Positions 52,438 through 61,310 of a stretch of 64,000 nt of DNA are shown one piece after another. The notes under the pieces were generated by a model. The model was not told the origin of the DNA and did not search any database. It saw only the letters and a program-made list of their open reading frames with translations. The position numbers and the translations under genes were made by a program. Source of the DNA: Paracidovorax cattleyae (GTDB lineage: Bacteria; Pseudomonadota; Gammaproteobacteria; Burkholderiales; Burkholderiaceae_C). The DNA is taken from contig NZ_FNJL01000026.1 in NCBI RefSeq assembly GCF_900104515.1, positions 18,402 to 82,401 of the forward strand, given 5' to 3'. Each line of letters opens with the position of its first letter. Position 1 is the stretch's first letter.

Positions 52438-53739
52438 GTGCCCTCCCGTTCCTCCTCCTATTTCCCCCGCTGGCGCGTGACCTCGCCGGTGGAAGGCGCA
52501 GTGGTCGCTCCCGACGAGCGGCTTCCCTGGGCGCACACCGCCGCCATGGGGGTGCAGCATGTGATCGCCATGTTCGGCGCCACGGTGCTCGCGCCCATCC
52601 TCATGGGCTTCGACCCCAATGTGGCCATCCTGATGAGCGGCCTGGGCACGCTGATCTTCTTCCTGGTGACGGGCGGACGCGTGCCGAGCTACCTCGGATC
52701 GAGCTTCGCCTTCATCGGCGTGGTGATCGCCGCCACCGGCTATGCCGGCCCGGGCCCGAACGCCAACATGGCCGTGGCGCTGGGCGGCATCATCGCCTGC
52801 GGCCTGCTCTACACCGTGATCGGCGCCGTCGTGCAGGCCGTGGGCACGGGCTGGACCGAGCGCTGCATGCCACCCGTGGTGACGGGCGCGGTGGTGGCGG
52901 TGATCGGCCTCAACCTCGCGCAGGTGCCCATCAAGAACATGGCCGCCAGCAATTTCGAGAGCTGGATGCAGGCCGCCACCTTCGTGTGCGTGGGCCTGGT
53001 CGCCGTGCTCGCGCGCGGCATGCTGCAGCGGCTGCTGATCCTCGTGGGCCTGATCGCCGCCAGCGTGCTGTACGCGCTGCTCACCAACGGCCTGGGCCTG
53101 GGCAAGCCGATGGACCTCTCCGGCGTGCTGGCCGCACCCTGGCTGGGGCTGCCGCGCTTCGCCGCGCCCGTGTTCAGCGCGCCGGCCATGCTGCTGATCG
53201 CCCCGGTGGCCGTCATCCTGGTGGCCGAGAACCTCGGCCACGTGAAGGCCGTCACGGCCATGACCGGCCGCAACCTCGACCGCTACATGGGCCGTGCCTT
53301 CATTGGCGACGGCATCGCCACCATGGCGAGCGGCGCCGTGGGCGGCACGGGCGTGACCACCTATGCCGAGAACATCGGCGTGATGGCCGCCACCAAGATC
53401 TACTCCACCGCCGTGTTCCTCGTGGCCGGGCTGATCGCGCTGCTGCTGGGCTTCTCGCCGAAGTTCGGCGCGCTGATCCAGGCCATCCCGCTGCCGGTGA
53501 TGGGCGGCGTCTCGATCGTGGTGTTCGGCCTCATCGCCGTGGCAGGCGCCAAGATCTGGGTGGACAACCGCGTGGACTTCTCGGACAACAAGAACCTCAT
53601 CGTGGCGGCGATCACGCTGATCATCGGCACGGGCGATTTCACCCTGAAATTCGGCGATTTCGCGCTGGGCGGCATCGGCACCGCCACGTTCGGAGCCATC
53701 GGGCTCTACGCGCTGCTGAACCTGCGGCGCGGCCGCTGA
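52438..53739 (+). CDS. NCS2-family nucleobase permease (uracil/xanthine type)
   Basis: 433 residues, about 12-14 membrane segments, GTG start. Signatures of the uracil-xanthine permeases are visible: [12 protein letters not shown] (TM3 motif) and [19 protein letters not shown] followed by [20 protein letters not shown]. The glutamate in TM8/TM10 motifs is present. It most resembles RutG/UraA-type uracil transporters, but the exact base is not determined. No pyrimidine genes are adjacent. Confidence 0.9.
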   Translation: MPSRSSSYFPRWRVTSPVEGAVVAPDERLPWAHTAAMGVQHVIAMFGATVLAPILMGFDPNVAILMSGLGTLIFFLVTGGRVPSYLGSSFAFIGVVIAATGYAGPGPNANMAVALGGIIACGLLYTVIGAVVQAVGTGWTERCMPPVVTGAVVAVIGLNLAQVPIKNMAASNFESWMQAATFVCVGLVAVLARGMLQRLLILVGLIAASVLYALLTNGLGLGKPMDLSGVLAAPWLGLPRFAAPVFSAPAMLLIAPVAVILVAENLGHVKAVTAMTGRNLDRYMGRAFIGDGIATMASGAVGGTGVTTYAENIGVMAATKIYSTAVFLVAGLIALLLGFSPKFGALIQAIPLPVMGGVSIVVFGLIAVAGAKIWVDNRVDFSDNKNLIVAAITLIIGTGDFTLKFGDFALGGIGTATFGAIGLYALLNLRRGR

Positions 53740-53756
53740 TCCGGGCCTGGGCCCGC

Positions 53757-54482
53757 TCAGCGCTTCAACAGCGACCAGACCAGCTCGACCCCTGCCGCGA
53801 GCAGGTCGAACCGCTCGGAGGTGGTGGAGGTGAACGCCTCCCGCTGGCGTTCACGCCGCTCCCGCTCGCGGTCGCGCTCCATGGCGATGAGCGCGTCGGC
53901 CAGGGCCTCGGGCCGTGCGGGCTCGGCCGCGGACCGCGCGGCGCGTGCGTGGCGCTCCAGCGCCTTGTCCACCGCCTGCGGGTCGAGCAGCGACAGGGCC
54001 GAGCGGCAGTAAGGGCAGGCATGGTCGTTGCGGATGTCCACAGCGCCGCCGCAGGCCGTGCAGGCGATGGTGCCCACCCGCGTGGCCAGCGCGTCGATCT
54101 CCAGGGACGAGAGATGGCGCACGAACCCCTTCTCCACCATGAATGCGCCGAAGGTGCTGAACCGTCCGTGGCGCGCGGCGCAGCGGTAGGTGCGGTAGCG
54201 GCCGCCCTGGCCCAGGTCGAAGCCCGGCTCCAGCGCCTTGTCGCAGCGCGGGCACTGCAGCCGCTGCGCGAGCGGCCGGTGCGCGTCGCCGCGGTGGCGG
54301 TGCAGCAGCTCGAACAGCGCCAGCACCGCCGCAGGCGCGAGGCGCGTGTTCTCCTGCGGGTCGAACCAGAGCCCCTGGCAGGCGAAGCACAGGTCGATGT
54401 GCAGGTCCGCGCCGTCCCGGGCCTCGAAGCGGTGGTTCTCGGCAGGCTGCCGGCACGAAGGGCACAGGGAGGGATGGGGCAT
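53757..54482 (-). CDS. Zinc-ribbon protein with several CxxC pairs
   Basis: 241 residues. Five C-x-x-C pairs: CPSC (residue 7), CFAC, CPRC, CTAC and CPYC. The first two with GLWFDPQE between match the TFIIB-type zinc-ribbon (LCFACQGLWFD). The C-terminal third is charged and Arg/Glu-rich (ERDRERERRERQREA), then a hydrophobic end. Function unknown; probably a metal-binding, protein-interacting protein. The ATG at 54482 is chosen because the preceding in-frame extension is low-complexity. It is convergent with the NCS2 permease gene. Confidence 0.75.
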   Translation of the reverse strand: MPHPSLCPSCRQPAENHRFEARDGADLHIDLCFACQGLWFDPQENTRLAPAAVLALFELLHRHRGDAHRPLAQRLQCPRCDKALEPGFDLGQGGRYRTYRCAARHGRFSTFGAFMVEKGFVRHLSSLEIDALATRVGTIACTACGGAVDIRNDHACPYCRSALSLLDPQAVDKALERHARAARSAAEPARPEALADALIAMERDRERERRERQREAFTSTTSERFDLLAAGVELVWSLLKR

Positions 54483-54668
54483 CGGCCGGATGGTAAGGCA
54501 CCCCGGCGGCGCGCGGACATGCCGCGCCGTGTCGGCGGCGTCACGGTGCGGCCGGTACGGCCGCGGCGCGGGACGGCCGCGGGACATGGCGGACATCCGC
54601 GGGCGCTAAGATTTTTGGATTCCTTTTCTTCCGCTTCTCCCGGCCCCGCCCGCCGGGCAATTCATTCC

Positions 54669-56192
54669 ATGGCTTCTTCCGACACCTCCCGCATCCAGTG
54701 CCCCATCCTGCGGGACAAATGCATGACGGCCGAGCAGGCCGCCGCCCTGATCCCGAACGGTGCACGCGTCGGCATGAGCGGCTTCACCGGGGCGGGCTAC
54801 CCCAAGGCCATTCCCCCGGCGCTCGCTGCCCGCATCGAAACGCTGCACGCCGCGGGCGAGCCCTTCAGCATCGGCCTGTGGACGGGTGCCTCCACCGCAC
54901 CGGAACTCGACGGCGCGCTCGCGAAGGTGGGCGGCGTGAACATGCGCATGCCCTACCAGTCCGATCCGACCTGCCGCGCGCAGATCAACGCAGGCAAGAT
55001 GCAGTACGTGGACGCCCACCTGTCCCACGTGGCGCCCTACGTGTGGTTCGGCTTCTGGGGCCGGCTCGACGTCGCCGTGATCGAAGTGGCCGGCGTGCTG
55101 CCGGACGGGCGGCTCATCCCGTCGTCTTCCGTGGGCAACAACAAGACCTGGCTCGACCAGGCCGACAAAATCATCCTGGAGGTGAACGCCTGGCAGCCCG
55201 AAGGCCTGAACGGCATGCACGACATCTACTACGGCACCGACCTGCCCCCCAACCGCGTGCCGATCCCGCTGGTCAAGCCCGGCGACCGCATCGGCGAGCC
55301 CTACCTGCGCTGCGACCCGGCCAAGGTGGTGGCCGTGGTGCCCACCCATTCGCCCGACCGCAACTCCGTCTTCAACCCGCCCGACGACACCTCGCAGCGC
55401 ATCGCCGGCCACATCATCGAGTTCCTGCAGCACGAGGTGCGGCACGGCCGGCTGCCGCCCACGCTGCTGCCGCTGCAGTCGGGCGTGGGCAACATCGCCA
55501 ACGCCGTGCTGGCGGGGCTGGACGCCGGCCCCTTCCAGCACCTCACGGCCTACACCGAGGTGCTGCAGGACGGCATGCTGGACATGCTGCGCTCCGGCAC
55601 GCTGGACAGCGCCTCGGCCACCGCCCTGTCGCTGAGCCCCGCGGCCACCGAGGAATTCACCCGCAACATCGGCTTCTACCGCGACCGCATCGTGCTGCGC
55701 CCGCAGGAGATCAGCAACCACCCCGAGCTGATCCGCAGGCTGGGCCTCATCTCGATGAACGGCATGATCGAGGCCGACATCTACGGCAACGTGAACTCCA
55801 CGCACGTGATGGGCTCGTCGATCATGAACGGCATCGGCGGCTCGGGCGACTACGCGCGCAACGCCTACCTCTCGATCTTCATGACGCCCTCGCTCGCCAA
55901 GGGCGGCAGCATCTCGTGCATCGTGCCCATGGCCTCGCACGTGGACCACACCGAGCACGACGTGCAGATCCTCGTCACCGAGCAGGGCCTGGCGGACCTG
56001 CGCGGCCTCTCGCCCTCGCAGCGCTCGGAGGTGGTGATCGAGCGTTGCGCGCATCCCGATTTCCGCCCCGCCCTGCGCGACTACGTGGCCCGCGCCCGCG
56101 CGAGCGGCTGCGGCCTGCACACGCCGCACCTGCTGGGCGAGGCGCTGTCCTGGCACGAGCGCTACCTGCGCACCGGCTCGATGCGCGCCTGA
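54669..56192 (+). CDS. Acetyl-CoA hydrolase/transferase family (succinate- or acetate-type CoA transferase)
   Basis: 507 residues. Class I CoA transferases of the Cat1/AarC type form a glutamyl-CoA intermediate; the expected glutamate lies in SMNGMIEADIYGNVNSTH (about residues 355-372), followed by MGSSIMNGIGGSGDYARNAY. The N-terminal RVGMSGFTGAGYPKAIP is also typical. Likely substrates are acetyl-, succinyl- or propionyl-CoA; activity cannot be narrowed from sequence. The next gene encodes a thioesterase on the same strand, 82 bases on. Confidence 0.9.
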   Translation: MASSDTSRIQCPILRDKCMTAEQAAALIPNGARVGMSGFTGAGYPKAIPPALAARIETLHAAGEPFSIGLWTGASTAPELDGALAKVGGVNMRMPYQSDPTCRAQINAGKMQYVDAHLSHVAPYVWFGFWGRLDVAVIEVAGVLPDGRLIPSSSVGNNKTWLDQADKIILEVNAWQPEGLNGMHDIYYGTDLPPNRVPIPLVKPGDRIGEPYLRCDPAKVVAVVPTHSPDRNSVFNPPDDTSQRIAGHIIEFLQHEVRHGRLPPTLLPLQSGVGNIANAVLAGLDAGPFQHLTAYTEVLQDGMLDMLRSGTLDSASATALSLSPAATEEFTRNIGFYRDRIVLRPQEISNHPELIRRLGLISMNGMIEADIYGNVNSTHVMGSSIMNGIGGSGDYARNAYLSIFMTPSLAKGGSISCIVPMASHVDHTEHDVQILVTEQGLADLRGLSPSQRSEVVIERCAHPDFRPALRDYVARARASGCGLHTPHLLGEALSWHERYLRTGSMRA

Positions 56193-56273
56193 CGGCCCCT
56201 GTCCCGGGCAGGCCTGCAGGAAAAACCGGAGCCTCCCATAATCACCGGATCGCACCTGAAGGAGACATCGCCC

Positions 56274-56696
56274 ATGCCGATCTGGAAGCAGCCCATCGAC
56301 CTGCACAGCCTGAACCACCCGGCCACGCCGAACGCGGTGACCCACCTGGGCATCGAATTCACCGAGATCGGGGACGATTTCCTGCGCGCCCGCGTGCCGG
56401 TGGACGAGCGCACCAGGCAGCCCTTCGGGCTGCTGCACGGCGGCGTGAGCGTGGTGCTGGCGGAGACGCTGGGCTCCGTGGGCGCGTTGTACGCCTCGCC
56501 CGAGGGCTGCCGCGCGGTGGGCCTGGACATCAACGCCAACCACCTGCGCGCCGCGACCGAAGGCTGGGTGACCGGCACCGCGCGGCCCATCCACATCGGC
56601 CGCACCACGCACGTGTGGCAGATCGACATGGCCAACGAGGCCGGGAACCTCACCTGCGTCTCGCGCCTCACCATGGCGATCCTCGCGCCGCGCTGA
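56274..56696 (+). CDS. Hotdog-fold thioesterase (PaaI/YbdB-like)
   Basis: 140 residues. The hotdog signature FGLLHGGVSVVLAETLGSVG holds the catalytic Glu; the fold continues with GLDINANHLRAATEGWVTGT. Relatives hydrolyse aryl- or hydroxybenzoyl-CoA esters (EntH, MenI, YdiI). A good ribosome site (aaggag) and -10-like cataat precede it, so it may have its own promoter. It converges with the methyltransferase gene, with their ends abutting. Confidence 0.88.
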   Translation: MPIWKQPIDLHSLNHPATPNAVTHLGIEFTEIGDDFLRARVPVDERTRQPFGLLHGGVSVVLAETLGSVGALYASPEGCRAVGLDINANHLRAATEGWVTGTARPIHIGRTTHVWQIDMANEAGNLTCVSRLTMAILAPR

Positions 56697-57338
56697 TCAG
56701 TCCGCCCGGCCTTCCCGGCAGGCGACGGACTCTGTCGCGGCCGCCCACACCCCCAGGCGGAAATCCGCGTCCGTCGTGTCCACCATGCGGTGCAATGCCA
56801 TCGCGCTCTCCAGCCGTGCATGCGCCGCATCGCCGCCGAGGGCGCATCCCGGGATGGGCCGGCGCCAGTGGCATGCCGCGACCACGCCTTCGGGCGCCAG
56901 CGAAGCACGCACGCGCTGTGCCAGGCGGTCGATGCCGGCGGGGGCCAGGTAGTACACGAATTCGCTGAGCACGATCAGATCGAACGCGCCTTCGGGCCAT
57001 TCGTCCGGCACCCACATGCGCCGCAGCGTTACGTGGGGGTATGGCCGCAGGCGCTGCCCGGCGACCGACAAAGCCCGCGCTGCGCCGTCGGTGGCGAGCA
57101 GCCGGCCGCAGCGCGGGGCCAGCTCGGCCGTGAGCCCCCCGTTGGCGCAGCCGGGTTCGAAGGCGCGGGCATAGCGCTCATGGGGCAGCGCCGCCAGCAG
57201 CATGCGGCGCTTGCGGGCCTCATACCAGCTGCCGTCGAAACGCCACGGATCGTCGCTGCCGGCATACATCGCCTCGAAATGCCGCAACGCGACCGCGCCT
57301 CCATCCGCGCAATGAAGCACATCCGACGGCATGGTCAT
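56697..57338 (-). CDS. NodS-like SAM-dependent methyltransferase
   Basis: 213 residues. The start (LRHFEAMYAGSDDPWRFDGS, then WYEARKRRMLLAALPHERYA) and motif I (RAFEPGCANGGLTAELAPRC) match the NodS family, which N-methylates the sugar of Nod factors. SEFVYYLAPAGIDRLA and VAACHWRRPIPGC are further family points. Substrate here is unknown. It is the last gene of the four-gene operon, overlapping the PIG-L gene by ATGA. Confidence 0.87.
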   Translation of the reverse strand: MTMPSDVLHCADGGAVALRHFEAMYAGSDDPWRFDGSWYEARKRRMLLAALPHERYARAFEPGCANGGLTAELAPRCGRLLATDGAARALSVAGQRLRPYPHVTLRRMWVPDEWPEGAFDLIVLSEFVYYLAPAGIDRLAQRVRASLAPEGVVAACHWRRPIPGCALGGDAAHARLESAMALHRMVDTTDADFRLGVWAAATESVACREGRAD

Positions 57339-58123
57339 GCCCCCGGAAGGAAGAAGTATTCGAGCGGCCAGCGGGCGCGCTCCAGGATCGCGCCGTCCAG
57401 CACGGGCGCCATGCCGTGCCCGCGCTCGGAAAGCTGCGACCGGTGGCGTGCGAGCGCCGCCTGCTTGGCCGCCGCGGCGCCGGCCGCAGGCTGGAACGCG
57501 CAGAGCCGGTGCCAGGGCACATTCGGATGCTCCGGTTCCGCCCAGTGCCACATCCACACGGGCGCCTCCCACAGCAGCGCGCCAGCCCTGCGCGCCGCGC
57601 CGGCAGCGGCCAGGCCGCAGGCTTCGTGGTCCGGGTGCCCGTCGAGGCGCCACGTGGTCACCACGGCATCGTCCGGGCGCAGCAGCGTGCCCAGCGCCTG
57701 CTGGAGGTCAGCGGCGCGCTCCTGGAGGGCGCCATCCGGCAGGCCGAGCAGCAGCAGGTCGGCCTTGCCGGCCCCCAGCACATCCAGGCCTTCCACGCGC
57801 TCCCGGCGACGCATGGCCGCGGTGTCGGGGCCCGACCAGCCCGGCACATCCCGGTGGCTGGCCTCGCCGTCGGTCACTCCGATGATCAGGACATCGCCAC
57901 CCCGGCGGGCATGGGCATGCATGAGCATGCCGCAAGCCAGCAGTTCATCGTCGGGATGCGGTGCCAGCACCACGAGGCGCTGGCCGGCGCCGACCATGGC
58001 GGAAACCGGCATGCAGGCGCCGCTGCGGCGGGACAGCTGCTCCTGCCAGGCCTGGGAAGTGCAGCGCGGGCGGCCGATATCGATCTGCCGCTCGGCCGCA
58101 CGGTCTGCCGTCAGATCGACCAT
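57335..58123 (-). CDS. PIG-L/LmbE-family deacetylase
   Basis: 262 residues. Zinc motifs of N-acetylglucosaminyl deacetylases are intact: APHPDDE (residues 54-60) and LDGHPDHEACG (about 138-148). Relatives remove acetyl groups from GlcNAc-type sugars in GPI, mycothiol and antibiotic pathways. The ATG at 58123 has an aggagg-type ribosome site; it overlaps the upstream acyl-CoA dehydrogenase gene by 13 bases and the methyltransferase start by four. Confidence 0.9.
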   Translation of the reverse strand: MVDLTADRAAERQIDIGRPRCTSQAWQEQLSRRSGACMPVSAMVGAGQRLVVLAPHPDDELLACGMLMHAHARRGGDVLIIGVTDGEASHRDVPGWSGPDTAAMRRRERVEGLDVLGAGKADLLLLGLPDGALQERAADLQQALGTLLRPDDAVVTTWRLDGHPDHEACGLAAAGAARRAGALLWEAPVWMWHWAEPEHPNVPWHRLCAFQPAAGAAAAKQAALARHRSQLSERGHGMAPVLDGAILERARWPLEYFFLPGA

Positions 58124-59169
58124 GGAGCCTCCTGCGATTGCGCCAGGCATTCGCCCAGGGCGGCATCGTCACGTTCCGCATGGCTCTGGCGGATGAAGAC
58201 CGGAAGGTCCGCCGCCCCGCGCGCGAATCCGGCATCGCGGCACCAGGGCGTGGCACCCAGGGCCCGGCCCACCTCATCGAGCACGGACCGCGCGCAGGCC
58301 TCCGCCGTCTGGCGCACCCGCAGGGCAATCAGCCGTGCGTCGTCGCGGGGATGCGCATCGATCCAGCCGGCCGCCTCGCGCAGCAGCGCCGCCGCCCCCG
58401 CCATCGCACGGTCCACCCGCCCCAGGGCCGCGAGCCGGAAGGCCGTGCGCTGCGCCTCGGGAGCCTGCGCGACGGCCGCATGCAGGACGCCCGCCAGGGC
58501 CACCGCGCCGCCGTGCCAGCATGCCGCCACGCCGGCGCCCCCCTGCCAGAACCCGGGCCGCCGCAAATAATCGCCCACTGCCCCGACAGGCACGGCGGGA
58601 ACGTTGTCGAACAGGATATCGACGCTGGCGCTGGCGGCCATGCCCACCGCATGCCAGTGGTCGCCGGAGAACGACACGCCCGGCTGGCGCATGTCCACCG
58701 CCATGAGCAGCGGTCCCTGGCCGTCCGGATGCCAGGCCGTCAGCAATCCGTGGCTCGCATGCTGCGCGCCCGAGCACCATGCCTTGCGGCCGCGCAGGAG
58801 CAATGCCCCTCCCGGGCCGGGATGCACGGTCGCGCGTGCACCGGGCGCTTCCGCCGCCCAGGTGCCCCATGTCGATGTCGGGGTGCTGTTCTCGATGCCC
58901 GCCGGGGCGCCCAGTTCACGCAGGATGGCGAGCGCGTCGGTATGGCCCTCATAGAGCTTCACGAGCGAGAGATCGTGCGCGGCCACCTCGCCCAGCGCAC
59001 GCCAGCGAACCAATGTCGTGCCGCCACCAGGCGCAGGAAGGTCCGCACAGCCCGCATCCACCAGCACGCGAAGGCCGTCCACCGGTCCGGCGTCCGCGCC
59101 GAGTCCTTCCAGCGCGGACCGCAGTGCCGACAGCAGCGCAGCGCCGTGGCCGGGATCGCGCATGTTCAT
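58111..59169 (-). CDS. Acyl-CoA dehydrogenase-like protein
   Basis: 352 residues. Middle-domain strand segments (GTWAAEAPGARATVHP, LRGRKAWCSGAQHASHGLLT) and a C-terminal helical domain (AFRLAALGRVDRAMAGAAAL) identify an acyl-CoA dehydrogenase fold. The N-terminal helical domain looks short and the usual catalytic Glu position is not evident, so activity on an unusual acyl or amine substrate is possible. Its place inside the glycosyltransferase/deacetylase/methyltransferase operon is unusual. It overlaps both neighbours. Confidence 0.82.
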   Translation of the reverse strand: MNMRDPGHGAALLSALRSALEGLGADAGPVDGLRVLVDAGCADLPAPGGGTTLVRWRALGEVAAHDLSLVKLYEGHTDALAILRELGAPAGIENSTPTSTWGTWAAEAPGARATVHPGPGGALLLRGRKAWCSGAQHASHGLLTAWHPDGQGPLLMAVDMRQPGVSFSGDHWHAVGMAASASVDILFDNVPAVPVGAVGDYLRRPGFWQGGAGVAACWHGGAVALAGVLHAAVAQAPEAQRTAFRLAALGRVDRAMAGAAALLREAAGWIDAHPRDDARLIALRVRQTAEACARSVLDEVGRALGATPWCRDAGFARGAADLPVFIRQSHAERDDAALGECLAQSQEAPWSI

Positions 59170-59864
59170 GCCACGCCTCCCGCGGCGGCCGAAGCCATGG
59201 CCGCCGGCCCCGCCAGGCCCGCGAGGCCTGCCAGATAGGCGCCGAAGCCCTCCGGCGCGCGCCAGCGGCGGCGCGCGCTGGTCACCACGCGCGGCAGGTC
59301 GGTCCACGCGATGGACGCGCCCGACGCCTCGAGCGCGTGCACCAGGGCCACGTCCTCGCCCGTGCACAGTTCGGGAAAGCCGCCGGCCTGCACATAGGCG
59401 CCGGACGCCACGCCGAGGTTGGCGCCGTGGATGTGCCGGTGTCCCGGCGCGTCGGAATAGGCGGCCAGGTAACGCTGCTGCACATCACCGGAATATCCGC
59501 TCCAGTCGCGCACTTCGACGGTGCCGCAAACGACGTCGCTCGCCAGTGCCAGCTGGCTGGCGATCCAGTCGGGGGCCACGGTGCTGTCGGCATCGGTGAA
59601 GCCCAGCCAGCGTGCGCCTGCCTCCAGGGCTGCGCGGGCGCCCGCCGCACGGGCCGCGCCCACGTTGCGGCGCTCCAGCGCCAGCGCCGTCACGCCATGG
59701 TGCCTCGCGATATCGGCCGAGCGGTCGGAACAGGCATCCAGGGCGACCACGATCTCCACGCCCTCGCCGCGCAGCCGGGGATGGGCCGCGGCCACGCGCA
59801 GGGCACGAAGGCACACGTCCAGGCATTTCTCTTCATCGTGGGCTGGAACGACGATGCCGATCAT
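59166..59864 (-). CDS. Family 2 glycosyltransferase
   Basis: 232 residues. GT-A fold: VVPAHDEEKCLDVCLRALRV at the N-terminus, VVALDACSDRS, and the metal-binding D-A-D at residues 91-93 (GFTDADSTVAPDW). The later region (HGANLGVASGAYVQAGGFPE, then ED) is the acceptor part of small soluble GT2 enzymes. First gene of the four-gene operon; the stop overlaps the next gene by ATGA. It has no membrane helix, so it is not a NodC-type synthase. Confidence 0.88.
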   Translation of the reverse strand: MIGIVVPAHDEEKCLDVCLRALRVAAAHPRLRGEGVEIVVALDACSDRSADIARHHGVTALALERRNVGAARAAGARAALEAGARWLGFTDADSTVAPDWIASQLALASDVVCGTVEVRDWSGYSGDVQQRYLAAYSDAPGHRHIHGANLGVASGAYVQAGGFPELCTGEDVALVHALEASGASIAWTDLPRVVTSARRRWRAPEGFGAYLAGLAGLAGPAAMASAAAGGVA

Positions 59865-60045
59865 CGCGGTCTCCCCGCGCTGTGCAGGCCGGGTGCCGTT
59901 TTTTCCGTACTGCCGGGCTGCCGGCTGCCCGCCTTTTCAACGCACTCCATCGATGTCCTGCTTTCCTTTTGTTGCCAAGGGAAAGTACTGCACGGGTTCT
60001 CCCATCAGCCGTAGGAGAACAGGCCCACCTGCGGAGCGCCGCCTG

Positions 60046-60633
60046 CTATCCGGCTTCGGGATCCTCGTCCTGCGCGGCAGCACGGGCCATCCGGTCACTG
60101 CGCCAGTACACGTCGTCGCCCCCTTCCATGCGGTTGAGCACGCGGGCGAGCACGAAGAACAGGTCGGACAGCCGGTTCAGGTACTGCCGGGGCGCGGGCC
60201 TCAGGCCCTCGGCCTCGCCCAGGGCCACCACGGCACGCTCCGCACGGCGCGCCACGGTGCGGCAGATGTGCGCCTGCGACGCCGCGCGCGTGCCGGCCGG
60301 CAGGATGAACTCCTGCAGGCGCGGCAGCGTGGCGTTGTAGCGCGCCAGGGCCGCATCCAGCTGCGCGAGCGCGCCCTCCTTGAGCAGTTCGAAGCCCGGG
60401 ATGGACAGTTCGCCGCCCAGGTCGAAGAGCTGGTGCTGCACATCGCCCAGCAGCGTGCGCACGTCCTCCGGCAGGGATTCGCAGAGCAGCAGGCCAATGT
60501 GGGAGTTGAGTTCGTCCACGTCGCCCATGGCGTGCGGCCGGGCGCTGTGCTTGGAAACGCGGGAGTTGTCGCCCAGGCCGGTGCGCCCGTCGTCGCCCGT
60601 GCGCGTGGCAATCTGTGTCAATCGGTTGCCCAT
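60046..60633 (-). CDS. PduO-type cob(I)alamin adenosyltransferase
   Basis: 195 residues; adenosylates reduced cobalamin to the coenzyme form. The start TQIATRTGDDGRTGLGDNSR is the PduO ATP-binding loop; EFILPAGTRAASQAHICRTV and RRAERAVVALGEAEGLRPAP are the conserved helices, with YLNRLSDLFFVLAR near the end. The ATG at 60633 follows a ggaagg ribosome site. It is relevant to the B12-binding radical SAM protein in this window only in that both use cobalamins. Confidence 0.93.
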   Translation of the reverse strand: MGNRLTQIATRTGDDGRTGLGDNSRVSKHSARPHAMGDVDELNSHIGLLLCESLPEDVRTLLGDVQHQLFDLGGELSIPGFELLKEGALAQLDAALARYNATLPRLQEFILPAGTRAASQAHICRTVARRAERAVVALGEAEGLRPAPRQYLNRLSDLFFVLARVLNRMEGGDDVYWRSDRMARAAAQDEDPEAG

Positions 60634-60790
60634 GGGAGCCTTCCGGAGGGATTGGGGAGAAGAGGCGCCATTTTCCGTTACATCCCGGGCGCGAATGTGT
60701 ACCCGGGCAACAGCGGGCAAAAGCGCTGGCGCGGCCCCGCGTGCTGCGGTGCAATGAAGGCCTGTTCAACTTCTACGGAGCCTGACATCC

Positions 60791-61189
60791 ATGCCAGCTA
60801 CGCAGCAACGACGACCCACCCTTTCCTTCGATGCCCGCAGCGTGATGCTCTTCGCGGCCATCGCAGTGGGAAGCGCCGCGGCGCATGCACAGACCTCCTC
60901 CGCCACGCCCTCGGCGGGAACGCGCTCCACGCCGTCGCATTCCGGCGCTACCGAGATGGGCGCCCAGGGGCTCTCCGCTGCAGGCAGCAACCGGGCCACC
61001 TTCGGGGGCACGCCGCCCACCACGGCTGCCAGCGCCTCGTTCGACCGTGCGGACGCCGACAAGGACGGAAAGCTGAGCGCCCAGGAGGCCGCCCGCCTGC
61101 CCGCCATCAGCCAGCATTTCAAGGAACTGGACACCAACCATGACGGAGTCCTGTCCCGCACCGAATTCGAGGCAGGCGCCAAATCCTGA
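60791..61189 (+). CDS. Secreted EF-hand protein
   Basis: 132 residues. An N-terminal signal peptide (hydrophobic MLFAAIAVGSAAAHAQ, cleavage near AHAQ), a Ser/Thr/Gly-rich linker, then two EF-hand loops: DADKDGKLSAQE (about residues 88-99) and DTNHDGVLSRTE (about 114-125). Both loops have the acidic ligand pattern, so calcium binding in the periplasm or outside is likely. Related small EF-hand proteins are common in Comamonadaceae; their role is unknown. It is convergent with the effector candidate. Confidence 0.83.
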   Translation: MPATQQRRPTLSFDARSVMLFAAIAVGSAAAHAQTSSATPSAGTRSTPSHSGATEMGAQGLSAAGSNRATFGGTPPTTAASASFDRADADKDGKLSAQEAARLPAISQHFKELDTNHDGVLSRTEFEAGAKS

Positions 61190-61310
61190 CACCCTGCCTC
61201 CAGCGTCCTGCTGACGTTCTGTGATTGCGCAACTACCACGAGAACTCCAGGATTGTGATTCCCCGACCCGACCCGCATGGCAGGAGGCATGCGGGTTTCG
61301 GTGCGTCTGG

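Noticed and set aside
52197..54668. Long plus-strand frame leading into the CoA transferase
   Set aside because: The part before 54669 has no domain and lies over the NCS2 permease in another frame; the family start is at 54669.
59996..60020. Hairpin gttctcc/ggagaac upstream of the glycosyltransferase operon
   Set aside because: Seven-base arms with an 11-base loop and no U-tract; too weak to call a terminator or operator.
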